Shown: positions 51,101 through 63,100 of the stretch, piece by piece
Layout: every line of letters begins with the position of its first letter
Numbering within the stretch: position 1 is the first letter of the stretch
DNA from: Trissonchulus latispiculum
Lineage: Eukaryota > Nematoda > Enoplea > Enoplida > Ironidae
Direction: 5' to 3'
Length of the DNA stretch: 64,000 bases
Assembly (NCBI GenBank): GCA_030248195.1
Contig: JASAND010013342.1
Location: 1-64,000 of the forward strand
Program-made: the position numbers and the translations under genes
Notes under the pieces: model-generated
What the model was told of the DNA's origin: nothing
Databases searched by the model: none
What the model saw: the letters and a program-made list of their open reading frames with translations, nothing else

Positions 51101-54100
51101 CGAAACCAGCAAAATTATCAAAAAATTAGCAAACATTTTCCGTCATAACGGTCATAACGGCAGGTACCACAAAATTGTTTTGGCTTATATATACTGACTT
51201 AACCACTAGCGATAGCTCAAAGGTTGTAAAAACAAACATGTTCATCTTTGTACCATCTTCGGTGTATCAACTTCCTACAGTACTACCTACACCTACTAGA
51301 GTAGAATGCCAAAAACCGAAAATTTCCTATCTTACCACCCAGAAAGGCAGGACTGGTCCCAGAATGATAAATACGTAGCACCAAAATAATATAATCTGGA
51401 AAGTTGCATCCACTTTCATGGAGAATTCGAGCTTGTAAGGTAAAATTTACACAAAAGGACACCACCACCTTAAGACATAACACTTGATGAGTGCTACTCA
51501 TGGACTGAATCGTACGGTGGTGTTCAATCGCTAGTCAGAATTTTAAAACTTTTTGTCTGTTAAGAATGCGACTAGAAATAAACCAGTCTTTTAAGAGAAA
51601 CACTGCACTAAGCTTCGAAATACATTCCAACAACTAATATTCCAGCCACGGCGGACTACACAAAAAAGTATAAAACTTCTCCAAGCCAAAGTAAGCTCAC
51701 TCGTTAATCTACTGGACGCAGAAGAATCAGACAGCACGTGACTGGTCACGTGGTTTTCGGCAAGATCACGCATATTTTCACGACGAGTACGAGCTGCCAT
51801 GGCAACAAATTTTTCTGATTTATGGACCGCATTTTCAGCATTTACAACTAAATGCAGAACAACAAGTTTTCAAAAAGTGCAAACTACAAAAAGAAAACTA
51901 GAAAATCAAAAAGAAAAACAATTTCCTCGAAAGAACTGCTCATTTCTCTCCGTATGTATATACACATTATTTCATCTGTAAGGGTTAACAATGTACAAGT
52001 GCAGATTCTAATTACCATGTATTCTATTATAACATGGAAGACAACGTAGAATAACAAAATAACAGACAGAATAACCAATACTTTCATACTTTTGGTTAAA
52101 AGAAAATCTCTGAATTCTTTAGACTTTGGAAAAACAGTTCCATGGGGCAGTGCTGGACCGAAGGCCGGAACATCTTTACTTCGGCTCACGGATATGCTAT
52201 AAATAAATTACGGACTCACGCATCGCACCAGACATAATTAGTAATGACACAAAATAAACAAAAGCTATAATATATACGTACACATGACGGGTTGTGTTTT
52301 CTTACAAAAACTCTTGGAGAAAATACAAAAGAGTAAGACCGCCAGAGATTGAGCTGCGCAAACAAAATAGTTCAGAAAGCAGTATTCCGAGCAAAGGGAG
52401 CTATCAGCAACAGTAAAGCAGAGAAAGTTACAATTATCCCTAAGCCTAGGCCACTTTCGAGTGAGATGCGATCCCTTTATAGGGTTATTCCTAAATAAAT
52501 TCATTTACGGTTCTATCACTATCTGCGAAAACTCACTTTAAAGAATCCCGCTTTCTAGACCTGCAAATTTTGTCTATGCTGTACTCATCTGACAAATGCT
52601 GATTGCAAGATTTTTGCACTTTGAAAACATTTTCGTTTTCTTCATTTTGTGAGGTTTTTGTAATCTGAGGGCAAAACCGGTCGTTCCCGCTCATTAATCG
52701 TTTATTTCTATAATTTTTATACAAAACGGTTTCCCAACTCCAAGTAATGAATGAGTCAGTAATCGTTTAAAGTTGATGAATCCAAAAGATCTAACGTGAC
52801 TTAACCGTAGCTACTTACGTATATCGAACACTGTCAGTGTTAGGATTATGTGCTTTGACCACAATGAATACGTGCTGAAAGTGAGAGCGAACCGTCTGAG
52901 GGCTAAACGGTTGAGCGCCAGGCTCTTGGAAAATGATGGTAACGATATCATTTCCGATATGACGTTTACGAGATAACTGAAACATAAAATTAGCAAAAAA
53001 ACTACATACAGCAAAAAATTATACTTAGCTGTTTAGTTTAGTAACTTCTGAAAGCATTGCTGTACATTAGTTAGCGTGTATATTGATAAAAATGGTCCTT
53101 CAGAGAACAACAAAAGAATATGTATCGAGATGGAACATGTAAACTGCTAATAATTTTCGGATATAAACTTTTATTAAGCAAAGGCTGCATCAAAGACAGT
53201 GGTTAATAGAACTTGGTTGCCAATAAATTTTAAGCATCAGCTTGGTTGCTGTCGAGTATACGAAGGTTCCTTCTACAGAACATTTTAAGCGTCATAAGCC
53301 GGGATCGGAATGAAAACATTTTTATAATAGCCGTGGATATCTACGTGGAAACAGAAGTTTCAGGTTGCAGCTGCAATTTCGCAATAATTTAACTGGGTGT
53401 TTTCAAATATCATGTTAGGCAATCAGATTGTAAAGACAAGATGTTGAAACACTTCTTAAATACAAATGAACATACAGTACGTAAAACTATTGAGCAAACT
53501 ATGTAGCCACATGAATATAGAATATGTACCTGCTGCTTATTGTTCGGAGTAAACGGAAGTAAGGTGGATACATGAAACATTATTTCAAACTGTTGAAAAT
53601 TAGTATATAGTGAATACAATCCAGTCGTATCACCTGAAAATAAACGTTGACTTCTAAACTAAGTACAAATACAAGTATAAGTATAAACTACGTACTTGAT
53701 ACGAAGATAAGAGCGTCTGCGAGTTATATAGACGATAGCCGGCTCGGTCGGCTCCAGTTCAAACAGGACACCTATTGCTCGAGCTCTTGGTGGTGTGCAA
53801 CTTTGTCTTTTTTAACTTAACCTTTCCTTCCTTCCCACATATCACCATAGTTAAGTATATTATGTCCTGCAGAAATAAGTATCTTAGAAACCCACTAACC
53901 ATAAACAAGATTAGAAACGATCAATCCTAACTTCTGGGTTTTCTCAAGGCCAAAAAAGTGGGAGGGAAAGCGGGGGGAGAATATCAAAAGTGGAGGGATA
54001 AAATGGGCGAAAATGCTAAAAATACCGCGAAAAATTGTATGTTTTCTATGTATACCGCTACAGCTAAGCTCGAAAGTGCTCAAAAATCAAGTTTTATAGT

Positions 54101-57100
54101 ACCAAAATAGACGATTTTTGACCAAAAAATTCCGGCGACGCCGGAACAATTTTAAAACTTTGACCAAAAATCCTTAAAATTTGGCATTTTCTGGGCGCCT
54201 TATAGTGAATGGGGGAAGCCCAAAAAAGTGGGGGATCGAGTGGAGGGGACCCCAAAAAAGTGGGGGGCGCCAGCATTAGTCTACAAGTAAAGCATTTTAC
54301 AGAACAATTAAACTATAGGCAACCTTTGTTGTCTAGTCCGCCTCGGTATTTATCGAATCCTCTTAATCGTTCCCGATGTCCAAGAATATCCAAAAATTCA
54401 TCAAATGCCGGCGTCGAATGCTCTAAACATGAATAAAAGATTACAAGGCAAAATCATAAATTGAGACTAAAAATAACCAAAAGTAAAAACAGTCTCAGCG
54501 CGATGTGAGTGTCCTACTGTTCGCTGCGTCACAGCGCTACTCTTCCTGGTATACGAGTACTGTTTATAAAATAAAACGATATAACAGCAAAGTGTTTAGA
54601 TCTAAAAAACAAAGGTACTTAATAACAAACTAACTGCCATACCATTGTTATACATTTGCTCTTCTGTGCATTGACCGCTTTTGCACAACAAAATTCCCAC
54701 CTTGTAGCGAGTGTTAATCTATAACATAACCAAAATAAAGTTAGCAATTCTCCCGACTCCATTTAGCGTAGAAGGCCCTACCGCCCGACTTCGCTTTTCG
54801 GTAGAGTTTCAGGCGTCGACTTCCTTTAATTCACTTCAAAAGTTAATGTTTATTTTAAAATTATTATGTAATGTACACCCTACATAATATGGGTGTAAAG
54901 GCGTCTGCGCGGCCCCCTGGAGACCGTGTTGGCCTGGTGCCAGCTAATTAGAGGCCCGGGAGTGGTAAAAAGGTTACCATCGTAAACAACTCGAGTAGTA
55001 CTACAAGTACCACCATACTTTTGGTTCGAATTCGAAACTTCGAATTTTTGCACTAGGCGATAGTTACCGTGCGTTTGTTTTTTTTCTGAGTAAATAACGC
55101 TTATTGGAAATGCATTTTACAGCGAAGTGTTGGAACGATGTGGGCATTTTGGCACCATACTACTATTATATGTTGGTAGACAGGATCCCCCCATGCTACC
55201 TTTTTTGGTCATTTTGGCACCTGGCCAATTTTGGCTCTGTGCCAAGGTCCCAAAGTCGGACTTTCGCTATTTTTCGCAAATTTTGGTCACACTTTTCTAG
55301 AACTGGGTAGAAGCTGGAGAGGTCTAGTATCTTTTGTTGAAAATTACCAGTAGGGGTGCATAAAGTAACGAGGGGGATTTTTTAATTTTGCTCCCTAGCT
55401 TTCAGGAGATGGGCCCAAACTTTGCATTTTTTTGGCCTGTTTGGGCGAAAAGTTTCTCCCCTACATAATATGGGTGTAAAGGCGTCTGCGCGGCCCCCTG
55501 GAGACCGTGTTGGCCTGGTGCCAGCTAATTAGAGGCCCGGGAGTGGTAAAAAGGTTACCATCGTAAACAACTCGAGTAGTACTACAAGTACCACCATACT
55601 TTTGGTTCGAATTCGAAACTTCGAATTTTTGCACTAGGCGATAGTTACCGTGCGTTTGTTTTTTTTCTGAGTAAATAACGCTTATTGGAAATGCATTTTA
55701 CGGCGAAGTGTTGGAACGATGTGGGCATTTTGGCACCATACTACTATTATATGTTGGTAGACAGGATCCCCCCATGCTACCTTTTTTTGGTCATTTTGGC
55801 ACCTGGCCAATTTTGGCTCTGTGCCAAGGTCCCAAAGTCGGACTTTCGCTATTTTTCGCAAATTTTGGTCACACTTTTCTAGAACTGGGTAGAAGCTGGA
55901 GAGGTCTAGTATCTTTTGTTGAAAATTACCAGTAGGGGTGCATAAAGTAACGAGGGGGATTTTTTAATTTTGCTCCCTAGCTTTCAGGAGATGGGCCCAA
56001 ACTTTGCATTTTTTTGGCCTGTTTGGGCGAAAAGTTTCTAAGTCCCACTTTTACTAGAAATGGCCTAAAAGTCACTAAAAATGGCGTTTTTCGGTCTTGG
56101 GGTGGTACCCATATATAGTAAATCGGGGTCGCTGAAAACGATGGGCATACTGCCGATACCGCCCGAAGTGACCACTGGTCAGCATGGCTCCCGTGGTTCC
56201 TCGCCCAGGGTCAAAGTTGGGAAAACTCACTCTAAACAGCGTTTTTCGGCGTTTCGTCGGGGGCATATATAGTAAATCGACTACGCTCGTTTCAATGGGC
56301 ATATTGCCGAAACCGCCGGAAGTGACCACTGGTCACTACAGCCTATGGGGCCTATTGACCACTGGTCAAACGGCCTAAAACGGCGTTTTTCGGCGTTTTG
56401 GTCGGGGGCATATATAGCAAATCGACTACGCTCGTTTCAATGGGCATATTGCCGAAACCGCCGGAAGTGACCACTGGTCACTACAGCCTGTGGGGCCTAT
56501 TGACCACTGGTCAAACGGCCTAAAACGGCGTTTTTCGGCGTTTTGGTCGGGGGCATATATAGTAAATCGACTACGCTCGTTTCAATGGGCATATTGCCGA
56601 AACCGCCGGAAGTGACCACTGGTCACTACAGCCTATGGGGCCTATTGACCACTGGTCAAACGGCCTAAAACGGCGTTTTTCGGCGTTTTGGTCGGGGGCA
56701 TATATAGCAAATCGACTACGCTCGTTTCAATGGGCATATTGCCGAAACCGCCGGAAGTGACCACTGGTCACTACAGCCTATGGGGCCTATTGACCACTGG
56801 TCAAACGGCCTAAAACTGCATTTTTCGGCGTTTTGGTCGGGGGCATATATAGTAAATCGACTACGCCCGTTTCAATGGGCATATTGCCGAAACCGACGGA
56901 AGTGACCACTGGTCACTACAGCCTGTGGGGCCTATTGACCACTGGTCAGACGGCCTAAAACTGCGTTTTTCGGAGTTTTGGTCGGGGGCATATATAGTAA
57001 ATCGACTACGCCCGTTTCAATGGGCATATTGCCGAAACCGACGGAAGTGACCACTGGTCACTACAGCCTGTGGGGCCTATTGACCACTGGTCAGACGGCC

Positions 57101-60100
57101 TAAAACTGCGTGACCCAAAATCGCCTAAGTCCCCACCCCACCCCACCACAGCACTCTACAGCCACTTTGAGCATGCAGTTCTATGACAAAAGTTGCTCAG
57201 CTCGCTTAGGGCTTTCATTTGGTACCAAATTTGACCACTTTTGAAAACTTTCATTTTTGACCGAAAATCGCCTAAGTCCCCACCCCACCCCACCACAGCA
57301 CTCTACAGCCACTTTGAGCATGCAGTTCTATGACAAAAGTTGCTCAGCTCGCTTAGGGCTTTCATTTGGTACCAAATTTGACCACTTTTGAAAACTTTCA
57401 TTTTTGACCGAAAATCGCCTAAGTCCCCACCCCACCCCAAGCACTCTACAGCCACTTTGAGCATGCAGTTCTATGACAAAAGTTGCTCAGCTCGCTTAGG
57501 GCTTTCATTTGGTACCAAATTTGACCACTTTTGAAAACTTTCATTTTTGACCGAAAATCGCCTAAGTCCCCACCCCACCCCACCACAGCACTCTACAGCC
57601 ACTTTGAGCATGCAGTTCTATGACAAAAGTTGCTCAGCTCGCTTAGGGCTTTCATTTGGTACCAAATTTGACCACTTTTGAAAAATTTTATTTTCGACCA
57701 CTTGACCCCCCACCCGACTGACCCTTCAAACGGCAAAGTGGAACCAGCCCAGCAAAATAGGTACGTCGGACGGCAAAACGGATACCGGGAATGAGCTGGG
57801 CACACCAGAAAACCCCTATAGACAAAGTTTTGAGAGGCCAGGTAGAGCCTATTATGGACCTCCAGGAAGCGGTTTCCGACATGACCCTCCAGACGGCAAA
57901 GTGGAAGCAGCACAGCAAGATGGATGAGTCCTACGGCAAAAAGGACACCGGGAATGAGCTGGGCGCACCAGAAAACCCCTATAGACAAAGTTTTGAGAGG
58001 CCAGGTAAAGCCTGCTATGGACCTCCAGGAAGCGGTTTCCGACTTGACCCTCCCGACGGCAAAGTGGAACCAGCTAAGCAAGATGGGTGGGTCTGACGGT
58101 AAAACTGACTGCGGGAATCGATTCTCCGTGCCAGAAAACCATTGTATGGAAGATTTGAGCGTTCAAAGTTAAATAGATAGCGAGAAATTTCGATTTTTCA
58201 TTTTTCGAATTTTCGCCATCTTTGACGGGCCACTGTGGTCGCTAGGGAAGTGATAGAGAAACGCAACCTGGACCGTTAGTTAGTTCAATATATGTAATTT
58301 CTGAATATAAAAAGAAATCAGCTCCAGCTCGTAACGTTCGACCTGAGCGACGACCACAAAAATGGTCACTTTTCGCTATGAGCCGAATTTGCGGCGCCAC
58401 TGCGGCGCTGTGGCGCAGCTGCGGCGCAAAAAAGTTGTGATTCTTAAATTCTTTAGAGGGTACTACTAGACCCCATAGCCCTTTAGGTTGGCCCACCGCT
58501 GCAGATCACGTGAAAGCGGCGAACATTATGTACAATACAACCATCAAATAGGAGAAACCGGAAAAAAAAACATCGCCGCCATAACCGGTCCGGGGCGCAA
58601 CTTTTTAACGGTAAGTGATACGGGGCTGAAACTTCACAGACATACTAAACTCGATGTGCTCTACAATTTGCGCATGAAATCTGCGCAGGATCTGCGCAGG
58701 ATTTTGCGCAGCTTCTGCGCAGCTTATTTTACACTGTCTCCAGCCACTTTTCACACATATTATAGGGGTCGCTGCCGCGACCCCTATGATATATATATAT
58801 ATATATTTTAAATTTAGTTTTAGATATCAAAGTTCGAAACCCATTTCCCTTGTTTGTTGATAATTTTGGAAAAAAACTATAATTCAACGATTTTCTGTAA
58901 CGTTTTCTGTGAAAACAGAATACACGCCCACTCCCAAGCAGAATTGTTGAAGCACGCAGCCACCGTATATATGCATTCATCTGAGCGCGTATATACATGA
59001 AAGTTCAACCCTACCCGCTACCAAAAAATGCCAATGGGCGATTTTCCGACAATTTCTGTGAACAGCAAGCTACCCGACCACTTTAGGATGGTATAACTAA
59101 AGCACAATTCTAAACCAAAACTGCGGTCATTTTGATGCTTTAAAAGCAATGACAGAGAACATTAATAACCAACTAGAATCTTCTTACTCCATGCTCATCC
59201 AACTCCAACAGCTTTTGCTCAGTTCTCGGTACAGGTATTCCCAGTTTCAAACAGCTCGGCTGCAGTTCAGGTATAATCAGCTCCAGCAGTTCACGAACGG
59301 GAAGTTTGGAGGACGGGGTTTCCGCATTCTGACTCTGAGGACAAGTAGACCCTGGAGTTCCTGGACTGGAACCTGGCAAACCCGCGAGACCAGAACCAGG
59401 TATTGGCGAATCACCGTGTGGGCCGCCAGCAGCAGCAATTCTAGCTTGGTAGCTGGGCAACGCTTCTTCTACTACGACCACACGTAGGGTTGACAGCTGA
59501 AACAAATCTTACCAACTGTCAATCACTATGCCGTATATACGTAAACGGTAACGTGCTGTAGCAATAACACCCTAAGAGTGCACTAATATGACCCTGCTTT
59601 GCTGAACAACCCATTATCTGCGATCACTCATAACTACGTATATATACTGGAGTGAAGTAGTGAAGCGTAAAGGGGCAGACGGATGCCTCGGTTTGAACTT
59701 ATCCACTTCTTGCGTTCCCCTTCAGATTGAATATTACTTTGATGCCTTACACACTATATTAGACTAAGTCTCTTTTAGTCTGCTACATACGTAGAAAAAA
59801 GGTTATATTAACCTACTTTAACGCTTTAGACCAATTTAACTGGCATTTGCTAGGATTTTGAAAATTAAGGAGTCTTCCGGAAAGTAAAGGTATATATAAA
59901 GAAAAATGTAGAAACATAAACATTTAGCAAAAAATTTGCAAATTTTAAAAGTAAAAATGCAAAAATCGCTGTTTTCAAATGTAAAAAACCTATAAGCTGA
60001 TAAAGTTAACTAAAAGTCGAAACATTCTTGAAAACTTGGTTTCTACAGCTTAAGCTTTTGACACATTTGGACGACCGCCAAACCGTGGGTAGGGACATGT

Positions 60101-63100
60101 TTAAAAGTGGTGGAGGGTCCTAAAAGTGGAGAGAAACCGAAAAGTGGCCCTTCGCACTAAAAATGCCAGCCTCTTCTTCCCTCTCACCTATTTTGACCTA
60201 GAAAAACAACGAACACAAGAACGTACATCACTTAGACGAACGATGACACGATAAGCATGTGGACTTAGGATAACTTCTTTCTCGACATCAGTTGTGTCCA
60301 GACGTTCCCGAATTACAGAAATAGCCACAGGCCCCAAATTTTCATCAACACCAAAGTAATTCTGGTGAGCTAAAACAAAAATAGCCAGACGTTACTGTAA
60401 GCGATAGATCTACGTACGTCGTTCACTTAATGTTGATTTTGATTATAATACATCTGCGATAGGCTAGCTCTTCATCAGACATTATCCTCCTTGAGACCAC
60501 ACTTATGTGTACCTCGTTTTAACCATAGTGGTACCAATTTAACGATGCTTATAGTGTCATTAAAAAAACTTAGTTGCTGCAAGAAATGGTATCAAAAATT
60601 ATCAAATTAGAAACTTAACTGCTTGACCATCCCGGCATGGCATACCAAAGAATATATACGTTATATTTAACCCGAATACAACCATATAAATTAGGAACGC
60701 ATATATAATAGTGATGTGTGCGGAGGAGAATGTCTGCTCTGGACGAGGACGACGGAGATCCGAATCTCCGAAACAATGGATAAAATCAGCAAGTTGCAGT
60801 CGACTATCAACAATAACATTGTTTTCGTAAAAAATGTTAAACTGAGGAAAGAATCGAAGTGTTGATAAAATCTTAATTTGTGTACGTATACTCTTAGTTC
60901 GCTCCGTAGATCGTTTCGACGTTCCCCAGAAGATCACAAATACGTACGTACCTAAGTACTGGCATTTTTTAGTGGGGGGCCCCACCCACTTTTCGGTTCC
61001 CCTCCACTTTCACCCCCCTCCCCGCTTTTCGGCAAGCCCCCACCCAGTTTCAAAGTGTCAAAAAATTAAGTTTTCGAAGTCACATTTTCAAACATTTTCT
61101 CAATTTTTAGCTAATTTATGGCTTATAAGTTCATTTTAAGCTTAAAAACAGCTATTTTTTGCGTGTTTACCTTACAAATGCTAGATTTTCGATAAAAATT
61201 TAGGTGTATTTATACCTTGGGCTCGCCGCCTCCCCCACTTTTAGGACCCCCCCCCCCACTTCCCCCTCCCTAGGGGGAGGCCGAAGCCCCCCCCACTTTC
61301 AACACCCTAAAAAATGCCAGCAAATATAGAGTAGATTTCAGTTATATATAATACACGTTGGTTACTAGGTTACATACCTTTTCCTGCAAAGCAATGCCGA
61401 TAATAGAAGGCTCCCTGATCAGAATGTTCAATGACTAGTTGTGGTTGACGTTTGGCACAAAGACGACCACCGAGATAAACCCTGCTGAGATTTTCCAAAA
61501 CCGAGGCTTCCGCAGCCGTCGGAGCCCGATGCCAAGTTTCCAGACCAAACTCAGCAGCATAATAAAATTTTGTTGAGCGACTAGAGTTCCCAGAATTTTT
61601 CAACATTTGCAGGTCACCCCTGGACAGGGCAATCAGTCGATACCGTTCCACCGAGATCTCATTTCTAAAATACGGGCAGCTAAGCAGAGAGTCAGTGCTT
61701 TTACCATCGCCCTGATCATAGCTTCGAGGACCCAAGTCCGGGGGAGATTCGGCTTCTTCCGAATTCTGGGGAGACAAAAGGGGTCGACCCGTCGACCGTG
61801 TGTAGTGGGACGCAGCACTGGCACCCGTCATAGTATTAGGAACGCCCTGCCCCACATGAGAAAAATTCCCAAAGGAACTGCTGCCCAGTAAGGGCCCTAG
61901 GGCAGCAGTCATACTCTGACAATCATAATGGGATGCTATCTTTCGTCTTAGTCGTTCTTCTTCGCGGAAATCAATGGAAGGAGCCGATTCCAGTTTAGCC
62001 GAACCAACGCCGACCACGTGACTTGATTCGGTTCCTCCGGGTTCCACCGTTCGTCCGATCAGTTTCTTGAAAATGCTCGTCTCAGTGGCCACAGACTTAG
62101 AGCGACTAGTCTTAGACTTATCCTTAGAGCTGGAGGGTGGGGCCTTGGAAAAGGACGGATGATGCTGGTGATGATGATGATTTCGAGTCTGAGGTTCACA
62201 GGAGGCAGAAGCATCATGAATAGGCTTGGCCTTATCAAATCGCTTATAACAGTGAACAGTCAGGGGCCCACGGGGCGTTACGCCGTAATAGTCCGGATCC
62301 GTGACATAGCTGGGAGGGGCCTCAGCTGAGGAGGGCTTCGACTTCAGACTATGTATGACCTGTTCGAACTCAGACTGTTCCTTTGCAATGACATCAATGG
62401 ATGAGGTGCTCCCATACTCTCGAAAGGACACCAAGGGGGCTGCGGGACCACCCGAGTCAAAGTTGGGCTGGCTGGGCCGTCGGTCAGGGGATCCACGCTG
62501 CAGGTCTAAGTTACTGGTAGACCGATGCATAGCTGAATTTTTTCTCGAGGCAGAGGAAGAGGAGGTCATGTTTGTTGATAAATTTTTCGGCGGACTGGGT
62601 CTCCGGGACTGCGTCTGTGACGGTTGACTGTTGCCGGGATAGGGGGGTGGAGGACCACGCTCCGAAAACTGTCTAACAGCAGCCGATGACGTTGTCTCAC
62701 TACTGGTTACGATGGCCGCACGACAGCTACGCCTGAGCTCGCGAGAAGGGATCTGCTGCACGGTTCGTTTGGAGGAACTGGCAAACAAAGCATTGGCAGC
62801 GTACAACTTAGCATCAGACTGTCCCTCTTGAAAGTTATGTAGTGGCAGAAATCCCGACGACGAATCACTACAGGAACAGTTTACGTCATTCAGTGCCGAC
62901 AGGGATCCGGTCTGAACCTGTCTCTCACTTATAACAGAACTTTTAGTCTGAATAAGTCTACTGACAAGAGAGCGCTTGTGGCCAAGCTTTTCCTTTCGCA
63001 CAAAAGCGCCAGCAAGAGTCTCCACGTCGCAGCTTTGGGGTCGATTTTTTAGGAGTCGTGATCCCTGACCTTTTCCATGTTCCTTATAAACTGGAGGACT

